A stretch of DNA of 64,000 bases from Rhizobium sp. GTDB lineage: Bacteria; Pseudomonadota; Alphaproteobacteria; Rhizobiales; Rhizobiaceae. The notes below the pieces were generated by a model, which saw only the letters and a list, made by a program, of their open reading frames with translations, was not told the origin of the DNA and ran no database searches. The stretch covers positions 17,915-81,914 of the forward strand of contig JAHHDR010000037.1 in NCBI GenBank assembly GCA_019739215.1, read 5' to 3'. This document shows, piece after piece, positions 27,401 to 35,495 of the stretch (position 1 is the stretch's first letter; each line of letters begins with the position of its first letter). The position numbers and the translations under genes were made by a program.

Positions 27401-28654
27401 TCAAGCCGGCTTCACCAGCACATGCTTCTTTTTTCCAAGCGACAGCTTGATCACGCCGTCGGCGTTGACGTCACCCGAGGCGATGACGCGCTTGTCATCG
27501 GAAACCGCGGCGTCATTGATCCGCACCGCGCCGCCCTGAACATGGCGTCGCGCCTCGCCGTTGGACGCTGCAAGGCCGGCCTTGACAAAGAGTGCCAGGA
27601 CACCGAGGCCGGCTTCGATCTCGGCGGAGGCAACCTCCACGGTAGGCAGGTTGGCGTCGATCGCGCCCTCCTCGAACACCTTGCGGGCGGTCTCGGCGGC
27701 CTGGTCGGCCGCAGCGCGGCCATGCAGGATCGCGGTGATCTCCGTGGCAAGCAGTTTCTTGACCTCGTTGATCTCCGCGCCGGCGAGCCTTTCGAGCCTC
27801 GCGATCTCGTCCATCGGCAGCGTGGTGTAGAGCTTGAGGAAGCGGCCGACATCTGCATCCTCGGTGTTGCGCCAGTATTGCCAGAAGTCGTAGGCCGAGA
27901 GCATATCCGCGTTCAGCCAGACGGCGCCGTTGAGCGACTTGCCCATCTTCGCGCCCGAGGCGGTGGTGAGCAGCGGCGAGGTCAGGGCATAAAGTTGCTG
28001 TGTGCCCATGCGGTGGCCGAGATCGATACCGTTGACGATGTTGCCCCACTGGTCGGAGCCACCCATCTGAAGGCGGCAATCGTAGCGCTTTGCGAGTTCG
28101 ACGAAATCGTAGGCCTGGAGGATCATGTAGTTGAATTCGAGGAAAGACAGCGATTGCTCCCGGTCGATGCGTGTCTTGACGCTGTCGAAGGACAGCATGC
28201 GGTTGACCGAGAAGTGGCGTCCGACATCCCGCAGGAATTCGAGATAGTTGATCTTGGTCAGCCAGTCGGCGTTGTTGACCATCAGCGCGTCGCGCGGGCC
28301 GTCGCCGTATGCGAGGTAATTCGAGAACACCTTCTTGATTGAGGCAATGTTGGACTCGATCGTGTCGACCGTCATCAGTTGGCGCGCCTCGTCCTTGAAC
28401 GAGGGGTCGCCGACCATGCCGGTGCCGCCGCCCATCAGCGAAACCGGGCGGTGACCGGTCTTCTGCAGCCAGTGCAGCATCATGATCTGGATCAGGCCGC
28501 CGGCATGAAGCGACGGGGCCGTGGGGTCGAAGCCGATATAGGCCGTCACGGTTTCCTTCGACAGCAGGTCGTCGAGACCGGTTTCATCCGAGATCTGGTG
28601 GATGAAGCCGCGCTCGCTGAGCGTATGGAGGAATTCGGACTTGAAGCTTGCCAT
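27401..28654 (-). CDS. tyrS: Tyrosyl-tRNA synthetase
   Basis: Class I aminoacyl-tRNA synthetase of 417 residues. The HIGH-like motif is in YIGFDPTAPSLHAGGLIQIMM, the tyrosine pocket includes LQMGGSDQWGNI, and the KMSKS-like loop is GAKMGKSLNGAVWL. A C-terminal S4 RNA-binding domain is present (ASNGEARRHVQGGAVRIND). ATG 28654 (MASFKSEFLHTL) is the family start; an upstream ATG at 28732 in the same frame is rejected. Divergent from anmK with 105 bases between the starts. Confidence 0.96.
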   Translation of the reverse strand: MASFKSEFLHTLSERGFIHQISDETGLDDLLSKETVTAYIGFDPTAPSLHAGGLIQIMMLHWLQKTGHRPVSLMGGGTGMVGDPSFKDEARQLMTVDTIESNIASIKKVFSNYLAYGDGPRDALMVNNADWLTKINYLEFLRDVGRHFSVNRMLSFDSVKTRIDREQSLSFLEFNYMILQAYDFVELAKRYDCRLQMGGSDQWGNIVNGIDLGHRMGTQQLYALTSPLLTTASGAKMGKSLNGAVWLNADMLSAYDFWQYWRNTEDADVGRFLKLYTTLPMDEIARLERLAGAEINEVKKLLATEITAILHGRAAADQAAETARKVFEEGAIDANLPTVEVASAEIEAGLGVLALFVKAGLAASNGEARRHVQGGAVRINDAAVSDDKRVIASGDVNADGVIKLSLGKKKHVLVKPA

Positions 28655-28759
28655 GACGGTTACTCTCGGACATATCGGGTGCGAAACTGGCGCGCCTTTA
28701 GCAAAGTTTTTGCGCGCGTGCACGCCCTTCAACGATGAATGTTTGGAATAGGGGCCATC

Positions 28760-30373
28760 ATGGCTGAGTTCAGGACTGCGATCGGGCTGATGAGCGGCAC
28801 ATCGATGGACGGGATCGACATCGCCCTGATCCGCACGGATGGCGAACGGACAGTGGAGCGCGGGCCGTCCATGGGCGTGGCCTATGATCCGGCATTCCGC
28901 AAGGTGCTGGCGCAGGCGCTCGAGACCGCGAGGCCGATCCGCAAGCGCGAGGAGCGACCTGGCAACCTCGCGGATGTCGAGCGGGAACTGACGTTACGTC
29001 ATGCATCGGCGGTGATAGACTTCATTCGTAAGTTTGAGATTAAATTAGAAGATGTTGAATATGTTGGCTTTCACGGCCAGACGGTGCTTCATCGGCCAAT
29101 GGAGGCGCTGACGATCCAGATCGGCGACGGGCGACTTCTCGCGCAGGAGACCGGACTTGCCGTGGTCCATGACATGCGGGCCAACGACATGGCCCATGGC
29201 GGGCAGGGCGCACCGCTTGTGCCGGCCTATCATGCGGCGCTCGCGGCCGGTATCCCCGGCTTCGCGGGCAGGCCGATCGTGTTCGTCAACATCGGCGGCA
29301 TCTCGAACCTGACCTTCGTGGGGTCGGGCGGCGACGTCATCGCCTTCGATTCCGGACCGGGCAATGCGCTGATCGACCAGTGGGTCGAGAGCGAGGCGGG
29401 CGTGCCCTTCGATGCCGGCGGGGCCATCGCATCCGAGGGATCGGTGATCGTCCCGCTGGCGTCGCGATATCTCGACCACCCGTTCTTCACAGCGGAGACG
29501 AGGATATCACTCGATCGCAACGACTTCCAACCGCCGGCGCCGGGTGAGGCGGGTCTGCACGATGGTGCCCGGACGCTTGCGCATGTCAGCGCCGCGGCGA
29601 TCGTGAAATCGATGCGGCATCTGCCGGAGAGACCGGACCTGGTGATCGTCTGTGGCGGGGGTCGGCTGAACAGGGCGATCATGGCCGATCTTTCCGCCCT
29701 GGCGGATTTTGCAACGGTGGTGCCGGCCGAGCGTTTCGGCTTCAACGGCGACTCGATGGAGGCGGAGGCCTGGGCCTATCTCGCGGTTCGGTCGGCCCGG
29801 GGCCTGCCGCTGACTTTTCCGGGAACCACCGGCGTCTCAACGCCTCTCACCGGTGGTATGCTGTCCCGCCCGCCTTTCCTGCTGACCGATCGGCTCGCGC
29901 TGCATGAATGGGACGCCGCCGATGCCGGGCATGTTGCCGCGCTTCATGCGTCTGAGGAGGCGTCGCGCTATGTCAGCACGGGTGTGCCCTGGTCCGAGGA
30001 ATACGCCGCCGGGCGCATCGAGGAGTGGATGAAAGATCTTGCACGCCATGGCGTGACCAAGTTCAAGATCGTTGCCCGCGACGATGGCCGTTTCATCGGC
30101 CGGGCCGGCTTCACGCTGATGGAAGCACAGGGTGTCTTCGAACTCGGCTATGCGATCATGCGCGAAGAATGGGGGCAGGGATTTGCGACCGAGATCGCGC
30201 AAGGCCTCTCGCGCTGGTTCTTCGAAAACAGGTCCGATCCCCGTTTCGTCGCCTTCGCCTATGTGGAGAACGAAGCGTCCATCCATGTGATGCAGAAGCT
30301 GGGCATGCGCGAGATCGAGCCGCGGGACATTCCGCGCGGCAGGGCCCGGTTCTTCGAGATGAGGCGAAACTGA
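28760..30373 (+). CDS. anmK: Anhydro-N-acetylmuramic acid kinase fused to a GNAT acetyltransferase
   Basis: Residues 1 to about 370 are AnmK, which phosphorylates and opens 1,6-anhydro-MurNAc during cell-wall recycling: AIGLMSGTSMDGIDIALI (ATP site), VEYVGFHGQTVLH, VNIGGISNLT, FDSGPGNALID, CGGGRLNRAIM and the usual C-terminal end GVSTPLTGGMLSRP. Instead of a stop, the frame continues into a complete RimJ/RimL-type GNAT domain of about 165 residues (FLLTDRLALHEWDAADAGHV, MREEWGQGFATEIAQGLSRW, VENEASIHVMQKLGM). The join is at the very end of AnmK, so it is either a true fusion or the product of one lost base at a former stop/start overlap (a TGA exists one frame over, about 20 bases on). ATG 28760 chosen over 28739. 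Confidence 0.88.
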   Translation: MAEFRTAIGLMSGTSMDGIDIALIRTDGERTVERGPSMGVAYDPAFRKVLAQALETARPIRKREERPGNLADVERELTLRHASAVIDFIRKFEIKLEDVEYVGFHGQTVLHRPMEALTIQIGDGRLLAQETGLAVVHDMRANDMAHGGQGAPLVPAYHAALAAGIPGFAGRPIVFVNIGGISNLTFVGSGGDVIAFDSGPGNALIDQWVESEAGVPFDAGGAIASEGSVIVPLASRYLDHPFFTAETRISLDRNDFQPPAPGEAGLHDGARTLAHVSAAAIVKSMRHLPERPDLVIVCGGGRLNRAIMADLSALADFATVVPAERFGFNGDSMEAEAWAYLAVRSARGLPLTFPGTTGVSTPLTGGMLSRPPFLLTDRLALHEWDAADAGHVAALHASEEASRYVSTGVPWSEEYAAGRIEEWMKDLARHGVTKFKIVARDDGRFIGRAGFTLMEAQGVFELGYAIMREEWGQGFATEIAQGLSRWFFENRSDPRFVAFAYVENEASIHVMQKLGMREIEPRDIPRGRARFFEMRRN

Positions 30374-30379
30374 GAACTG

Positions 30380-30586
30380 TCAACGTCGAAGCAGTTCCAG
30401 AGCTTTGTCGACCTCAGGCGCGCCCGCATTCGACATTTCCAGAAACAATTGCTGCCCTTCATATTGTTTGACCATATGGGCGGCAAAATCGCCGAGCAAA
30501 ACATCGATGCTCATACCTTCGGCTTCCGCGATTTCACGAATCTTCCGCTGCACTTCCGGCGGTAGGTGAAAGGTAATGGCGTTCAT
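30380..30586 (-). CDS. Antitoxin-like ribbon-helix-helix/CopG-type protein (68 aa)
   Basis: A 68-residue protein, MNAITFHLPPEVQRKIREI..., with the beta-strand then helix pattern of ribbon-helix-helix antitoxins (ITFHLPPEVQRKI; AEAEGMSIDVLLGDFAAH). Its ATG overlaps the last codons of the PIN gene (ATGA at 30583-30586), so it is co-expressed with it and is the presumed antitoxin. It converges with the anmK-GNAT gene. Confidence 0.7.
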   Translation of the reverse strand: MNAITFHLPPEVQRKIREIAEAEGMSIDVLLGDFAAHMVKQYEGQQLFLEMSNAGAPEVDKALELLRR

Positions 30587-30967
30587 CGAGCCATTCTTTC
30601 GATCACCTGCTCCGGTCGGATAATGTCCCGCACGTTCTGGGTCACAATCATAGTGGCATTCGCAGCGACTGCCAATTCCATGACGTGATTGTCCGCTTCG
30701 TCCGTCAGGTTCGGGCGCCAGTTTAAGTGTAGGTCCTGCCAGATCGAGCGATACAAAGGCCCGGAGCAAAATCTCTCGATCGCTTCCATCCAGTCGAGCG
30801 TTTCCGAAGAGTTCTGAACGCTAAACAACTTCGTGATACTCAAACAGAGGCGAGGCGCCCGTAAATGACTGCAACCGGCGTTCAAGGCAGGCCTCGATCA
30901 CTTCCGAAGACGCGCCACGCCCGATACATGCGCCGACAAAGACATTCGTGTCGATGACGACGCGCAT
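30583..30967 (-). pseudogene. PIN-domain toxin, frameshifted
   Basis: A putative VapC-like RNase (the 'PIN family putative toxin component' group). The N-terminal part MRVVIDTNVFVGACIGRGAS carries the first metal Asp and Asn; the frame ends after GASPLFEYHEVV at a TAG (30821-30823). The C-terminal part continues in another frame (SSETLDWMEAIERF, then NLTDEADNHVMELAVAANAT and IVTQNVRDI, with the conserved Asp and Asn of the PIN active site). One base change near 30825-30840 restores a protein of about 128 residues. Whether this is a true pseudogene or a sequencing error cannot be decided here. It begins 8 bases after the alpha/beta hydrolase stop. Confidence 0.72.
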
Positions 30968-30975
30968 CGTTGCAT

Positions 30976-31653
30976 TCACCTGATCCGCTTCGCCGCGGGT
31001 TCCGGCACCAGTTCGCCGGCGAGGCGGCGGTCGAGATAGTCGCCGCATTCGTCGATCAGAGTGTCCATCTGACCCGAAAAGAAATGGTTCGCGGCCGGCA
31101 TGATCCGGTGGGTGATCAGAATGCCTTTCTGCTGCTTCAGTTTGTCGACAAGGCCGGCGACGTCCTTTTCGGGCGCCACCTTGTCGGAATCGCCGTTGAT
31201 GATCAGTCCCGAGGACGGGCAGGGCGCGAGGAACGAAAAATCGTAGATGTTCGGCTGCGGTGCCACCGAGATGAAGCCCTCGATCTCCGGACGGCGCATC
31301 AGCAGCTGCATGCCGATCCATGAACCGAAGGAATAGCCGGCGACCCAGCAGCTCTTCGAGTCGGGATGCAGGCTCTGCACCCAGTCGAGCGCGGAGGCTG
31401 CGTCGGACAACTCGCCGGCGCCGTGGTCGAACTCGCCCTGGCTGCGGCCGATCGAACGAAAATTGAAGCGCAGCGTGGTGAAGCCGCGCTTCTGGAACAT
31501 GTAGAACAGCTGATAGACGATCTGGTTGTTCATCGTGCCGCCGAACTGCGGGTGCGGGTGCAGGATGATCGCGATCGGGGCGCTTTTCTGCTTGGACGGC
31601 TGATAGCGGCCTTCCAGCCGACCGGCCGGACCGTTGAAGATGACTTCAGGCAT
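30976..31653 (-). CDS. Alpha/beta hydrolase
   Basis: A 225-residue alpha/beta-fold hydrolase of the dienelactone hydrolase-like group often found in Rhizobiales. Nucleophile Ser is in WVAGYSFGSWIGMQ (about residue 105), acid Asp in LIINGDSDKVAPEKD (about 155), base His in MPAANHFFSGQMD (about 190), and oxyanion motif HPHPQFGGTMNN near the N-terminus. Substrate unknown. First gene of a short operon with the PIN/antitoxin pair. Confidence 0.88.
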   Translation of the reverse strand: MPEVIFNGPAGRLEGRYQPSKQKSAPIAIILHPHPQFGGTMNNQIVYQLFYMFQKRGFTTLRFNFRSIGRSQGEFDHGAGELSDAASALDWVQSLHPDSKSCWVAGYSFGSWIGMQLLMRRPEIEGFISVAPQPNIYDFSFLAPCPSSGLIINGDSDKVAPEKDVAGLVDKLKQQKGILITHRIMPAANHFFSGQMDTLIDECGDYLDRRLAGELVPEPAAKRIR

Positions 31654-31739
31654 TCTTACTCCAGGGTAATCGAGTCATAAAAACCGGCACCTGATGCAAA
31701 CCAGTCTTGACGAAACCAGTCAGCTTTTCTAAGAGCTAG

Positions 31740-31756
31740 TTTAGAACTGTTCGAAA
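31740..31756. promoter_or_regulatory. Irr-type iron control element (ICE) upstream of suf
   Basis: TTTAGAACTGTTCGAAA differs by one base from the dyad TTTAGAA-N3-TTCTAAA described for Irr binding in Rhizobiales. It lies 140 bases before the first suf gene. Irr responds to heme and iron status, and suf is a known type of target. Confidence 0.7.
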
Positions 31757-31774
31757 GTTCGGCCCGACATCACC

Positions 31775-31789
31775 TGATCGTCTTGATCA
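31775..31789. promoter_or_regulatory. RirA-type IRO box upstream of suf
   Basis: TGA-N9-TCA (TGATCGTCTTGATCA), with a TGATC direct repeat inside it. It lies 18 bases downstream of the Irr-type element and 107 before the first suf gene. Dual Irr/RirA control of suf is known in rhizobia; the motif alone is short, and the pairing gives it weight. Confidence 0.55.
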
Positions 31790-31896
31790 GACCCGGCCCG
31801 TCATTTCATGCGTGACGCTTCATAGGACAGGCCGGGCCGAAATTTCAAGGAAAATGCGATTCCGGCTGAACACCGGCGCAAAACCCAGACGAGAAG

Positions 31897-33060
31897 ATGA
31901 CAAAGACCCGCGCATATATGGACTGGAATGCCACGGCGCCGCTTCTGCCGGAAGCGCGCGAGGCGTTCCTGCGCGTCGGGCTGATGGAGGGCAACCCCTC
32001 TTCGGTGCATCGCGAGGGTCGCGCGGTCCGGGCGGAGATCGAATCCGCGCGGCGCAGGGTGGCTGTCGCCCTCGGCGCTGGGCCCGCCGATGTCGTCTTC
32101 ACCTCGGGTGCCACCGAAGCCGCCAACCTGGTCCTGACGCCGGAGTTCAGAATGGGACGCTCGGCGCTCCAGTTCGGAACGCTCTACGTCTCGGCGATCG
32201 AGCACAAGGCCGTGTTCGAGGGCGGGCGTTTCGCCCGCGGGGATGTCGTGGCCGTTCCGGTCGATCGTGGCGGCGTCGTTGACCTCGCTGCGCTTGATGC
32301 CATGCTGTCGGCTCATGATCATTCGACTGGCTTGCCGATGGTCGCGCTGATGCTTGCCAACAACGAGACCGGCGTGATCCAGCCGGTCACCCAGGCGGCG
32401 AGGCTCGTCCATGCCGCAGGGGGTGTTATCGTCGTCGACGCCGTGCAGGCCTCGGGCCGCATCGCCTTCGACATCGCGACCCTCGACGCCGATTTCGTCA
32501 TTGTTTCTTCCCACAAGATCGGTGGGCCGAAAGGCGCAGGTGCGTTGGTCGCCCGCGGCGAGGCGATGATGCCGTCGGCACTCATTCAAGGTGGTGGACA
32601 GGAAAAAGGCCACAGATCCGGCACGGAGAACGCCGCTGCGATCGCCGGCTTTGGCGCAGCTGCTGAAGTGGTGGTGAAGGATCTCGACGAGCGGGCCGAA
32701 ACAGTCCGCAAGGCGCGGGACCATATCGAGGCCCGCATGCGGGAAATCGCCCCTGAACTCGTCATTCACGGCGCCTCCGGCGAGCGACTTGCCAACACGA
32801 TCTTCTTTTCGCTGCCGGGACTGAAGTCCGAGACGGGGCAGATCGCGTTCGATCTGGAAGGCGTGGCGCTGTCGGCCGGTTCGGCCTGCTCTTCTGGCAA
32901 GGTCGGCGAGAGCCACGTGCTGAAGGCCATGGGCCTTGATCCGCGCATGGGGGCGTTGCGTATTTCGATCGGGACTTCGACCACGGAACAGGATATCGAG
33001 CGGACAATCGCGGCCTTTGCCAAGATCGTCGGCCGACTGACAGCGCCGCGCGCGGCGTAA
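31897..33060 (+). CDS. Cysteine desulfurase, IscS/NifS-type (first suf gene)
   Basis: PLP enzyme that removes sulfur from cysteine for Fe-S cluster assembly. 387 residues, class I. The N-terminus AYMDWNATAPLLPEAREAF carries the conserved Asn-Ala-Thr-Ala, VFTSGATEAANLVL binds PLP phosphate, and SSHKIGGPKGAGALV contains the PLP Lys. LSAGSACSSGKVGESHVL contains the catalytic Cys in the short class I loop. Rhizobial suf operons carry this enzyme ahead of sufB in addition to a second, SufS-type desulfurase. ATG 31897 follows GAGAAG. The operon appears to start here, behind the iron boxes. Confidence 0.93.
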   Translation: MTKTRAYMDWNATAPLLPEAREAFLRVGLMEGNPSSVHREGRAVRAEIESARRRVAVALGAGPADVVFTSGATEAANLVLTPEFRMGRSALQFGTLYVSAIEHKAVFEGGRFARGDVVAVPVDRGGVVDLAALDAMLSAHDHSTGLPMVALMLANNETGVIQPVTQAARLVHAAGGVIVVDAVQASGRIAFDIATLDADFVIVSSHKIGGPKGAGALVARGEAMMPSALIQGGGQEKGHRSGTENAAAIAGFGAAAEVVVKDLDERAETVRKARDHIEARMREIAPELVIHGASGERLANTIFFSLPGLKSETGQIAFDLEGVALSAGSACSSGKVGESHVLKAMGLDPRMGALRISIGTSTTEQDIERTIAAFAKIVGRLTAPRAA

Positions 33061-33195
33061 CGAATTTGCGGAAAAGCAATTTTCCGCTTGCCAGTGCACC
33101 GGAAATCCGGTTCTGGCGCACCTATATGGAGGTGGCGCAAGCCATCAGGAAGACGACAAGCTGCCGGCCTTGACCCGGCAAGATTGGAGACGACA

Positions 33196-34665
33196 ATGCC
33201 TGCGGTTCAGGAAACCATAGAGCAGGTCCGCGCGATCGACGTGGACCAGTACAAGTACGGATTTGAGACCGATATCGAATCCGACAAGATCGCACCGGGC
33301 CTCAATGAAGACGTCATCCGGATGATCTCCGCCAAGAAGCAGGAGCCGGAATGGATGCTCGCGTGGCGGCTCGACGCCTATAAGCGCTGGCTGACCATGG
33401 ACGAGCCGGAATGGGCGCGTGTGGAATATCCCAGGATCGACTTCAACTCGATCAGCTACTATTCCGCGCCGAAGAGCACGTCCGGACCGAAAACACTCGA
33501 CGAGGTCGATCCCGAACTTCTCAAGGTCTACGAGAAGCTCGGCATCCCGCTCAAGGAACAGGAAATTCTCGCCGGCGTGCAGGAGCGGCGTGTCGCCGTC
33601 GATGCGGTGTTCGATTCTGTCTCCGTGGTGACCACTTTCAAGGAAGAGCTCAAGAAGGCCGGCGTGATCTTCATGTCGATTTCCGAAGCGCTCCAGGAAC
33701 ACCCGGATCTGGTCCGGAAATATATCGGAACCGTGGTCCCGGCGACCGACAACTACTATGCGACGCTCAACACCGCGGTGTTCACCGATGGATCCTTCGT
33801 CTTCGTGCCCAAGGGCGTGCGCTGCCCGATGGAACTGTCGACCTACTTCCGCATCAACGAGAAGAATACCGGCCAGTTCGAGCGGACGCTGATCATCGCC
33901 GAGGAAGGCGCCTATGTGTCCTACCTCGAGGGTTGCACGGCGCCACAGCGTGATGAGAATCAGTTGCATGCTGCCGTGGTCGAACTCGTTGCGCTCGACG
34001 ATGCCGAGATCAAGTATTCCACGGTCCAGAACTGGTATCCGGGCGACAAGAGTGGCAAGGGTGGCATCTACAACTTCGTCACCAAGCGCGGCGACTGCAG
34101 GGGCAGGAACTCCAAGATCTCCTGGACACAGGTGGAAACCGGTTCGGCGATCACCTGGAAATACCCGTCCTGCATCCTGCGCGGCGATGGCTCGCAGGGC
34201 GAGTTCTATTCGATCGCCGTGTCCAACGGCTACCAGCAGGTCGACAGCGGCACCAAGATGATCCATCTCGGCAAGAACACCAAGAGCCGGATCATCTCCA
34301 AGGGCATCTCCGCCGGCCGGTCGCAGAACACCTATCGCGGCCAGGTCTCGATGCATCGCAAGGCCGAGAACGCCCGCAACTTCACCAATTGCGACTCGCT
34401 GCTGATCGGCGACAAGTGCGGCGCGCATACGGTGCCCTATATCGAGGTCAAGAACGCGACCGCCAAGGTGGAGCACGAGGCGACGACGTCGAAGATCTCC
34501 GAGGACCAGAAGTTCTACGTTATGCAGCGCGGCATTCCCGAAGAGGAGGCCATCGCGCTCATCGTCAATGGCTTCGTCCGCGACGTGATCCAGCAACTGC
34601 CGATGGAATTTGCCGTCGAGGCACAGAAGCTGATCAATATCAGCCTCGAGGGATCGGTCGGCTGA
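33196..34665 (+). CDS. sufB: Fe-S cluster assembly scaffold protein SufB
   Basis: 489-residue component of the SufBC2D scaffold, which builds Fe-S clusters in the cytosol. Recognisable throughout: EPEWMLAWRLDAYKRW, FVFVPKGVRCPMELSTYFRIN, YVSYLEGCTAPQRDENQLHAAV, KYSTVQNWYPGDK and the C-terminal core NCDSLLIGDKCGAHTVPYIE (the Cys needed for sulfur transfer and cluster formation). The start ATG 33196 (MPAVQETIEQV) follows GGAGACGAC; upstream in-frame sequence is not SufB-like. 135 bases separate it from the desulfurase gene. Confidence 0.97.
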   Translation: MPAVQETIEQVRAIDVDQYKYGFETDIESDKIAPGLNEDVIRMISAKKQEPEWMLAWRLDAYKRWLTMDEPEWARVEYPRIDFNSISYYSAPKSTSGPKTLDEVDPELLKVYEKLGIPLKEQEILAGVQERRVAVDAVFDSVSVVTTFKEELKKAGVIFMSISEALQEHPDLVRKYIGTVVPATDNYYATLNTAVFTDGSFVFVPKGVRCPMELSTYFRINEKNTGQFERTLIIAEEGAYVSYLEGCTAPQRDENQLHAAVVELVALDDAEIKYSTVQNWYPGDKSGKGGIYNFVTKRGDCRGRNSKISWTQVETGSAITWKYPSCILRGDGSQGEFYSIAVSNGYQQVDSGTKMIHLGKNTKSRIISKGISAGRSQNTYRGQVSMHRKAENARNFTNCDSLLIGDKCGAHTVPYIEVKNATAKVEHEATTSKISEDQKFYVMQRGIPEEEAIALIVNGFVRDVIQQLPMEFAVEAQKLINISLEGSVG

Positions 34666-34728
34666 AGGCCGGCGTCCCAGTTCCCAATTCGCGGCACCGG
34701 CCGCACATGTGTTCGTAGGAAGACCAAA

Positions 34729-35484
34729 ATGCTTGAAATCAGAAACCTGCATGCCCGCATTGCCGAGGACGGCACCGAAATCATCCGCGGCCTGAACCTG
34801 ACCGTCAACAAGGGCGAAGTCGCAGCCATCATGGGGCCGAACGGCTCGGGCAAGTCCACGCTCTCCTACATCCTCGCCGGCCGCGAGGACTACGAGGTGA
34901 CGGAAGGCGAAATCCTGCTCAATGGCGAGAGCATTCTCGAACTCGACCCGTCCGAGCGCGCCGCCAAGGGCGTGTTCCTGGCTTTCCAGTACCCGGTCGA
35001 AATCCCGGGCGTCGCCACGATGCAGTTCCTCAAGGTCGCGATGAACGAACAGCGCAAGGCGCGCGGCGAGGCCGAACTGACCACGCCTGATTTTATCAAG
35101 CGCGTGAAGGCCGCCGCCGAGGAACTCAAGATCAACCCGGACATGCTGCGCCGGCCGCTCAATGTCGGTTTCTCCGGCGGTGAGAAGAAGCGGGCCGAGA
35201 TCCTGCAGATGTCGCTGCTCGAGCCATCGCTCTGCGTGCTCGACGAGACGGACTCCGGCCTCGACATCGACGCGCTGAAGGTCGTGGCCGATGGTGTCAA
35301 CGCGCTGCGTTCGCCCGATCGCGCCATCATCGTCATCACCCACTACCAGCGGCTGCTCGACTATATCGTACCGGATACGGTGCATGTTCTTTATAAGGGG
35401 CAGATCATCCGGTCGGGTGCCAAGGAACTGGCGCATGAACTCGAGGCCAATGGCTATGCCGAGATCATCGGCCAGGCTGCCTGA
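34729..35484 (+). CDS. sufC: Fe-S cluster assembly ATPase SufC
   Basis: 251-residue soluble ABC-type ATPase that drives the SufBCD complex. Walker A is IMGPNGSGKSTLSYIL, the signature is NVGFSGGEKKRAEILQ, Walker B is LCVLDETDSGLDIDAL and the H-loop is IIVITHYQRLL. Q-loop FLAFQYPVEIPGV is typical of SufC. Closely follows sufB (63 bases) and precedes sufD by 11. Confidence 0.97.
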   Translation: MLEIRNLHARIAEDGTEIIRGLNLTVNKGEVAAIMGPNGSGKSTLSYILAGREDYEVTEGEILLNGESILELDPSERAAKGVFLAFQYPVEIPGVATMQFLKVAMNEQRKARGEAELTTPDFIKRVKAAAEELKINPDMLRRPLNVGFSGGEKKRAEILQMSLLEPSLCVLDETDSGLDIDALKVVADGVNALRSPDRAIIVITHYQRLLDYIVPDTVHVLYKGQIIRSGAKELAHELEANGYAEIIGQAA

Positions 35485-35495
35485 AGGGAGATGGA

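Noticed and set aside
33145..35436. A 763-codon minus-strand open frame opposite sufB and sufC
   Set aside because: It lies opposite strong sufB and sufC matches and has a low-complexity His/Asp/Arg-rich composition typical of antisense frames in GC-rich DNA.
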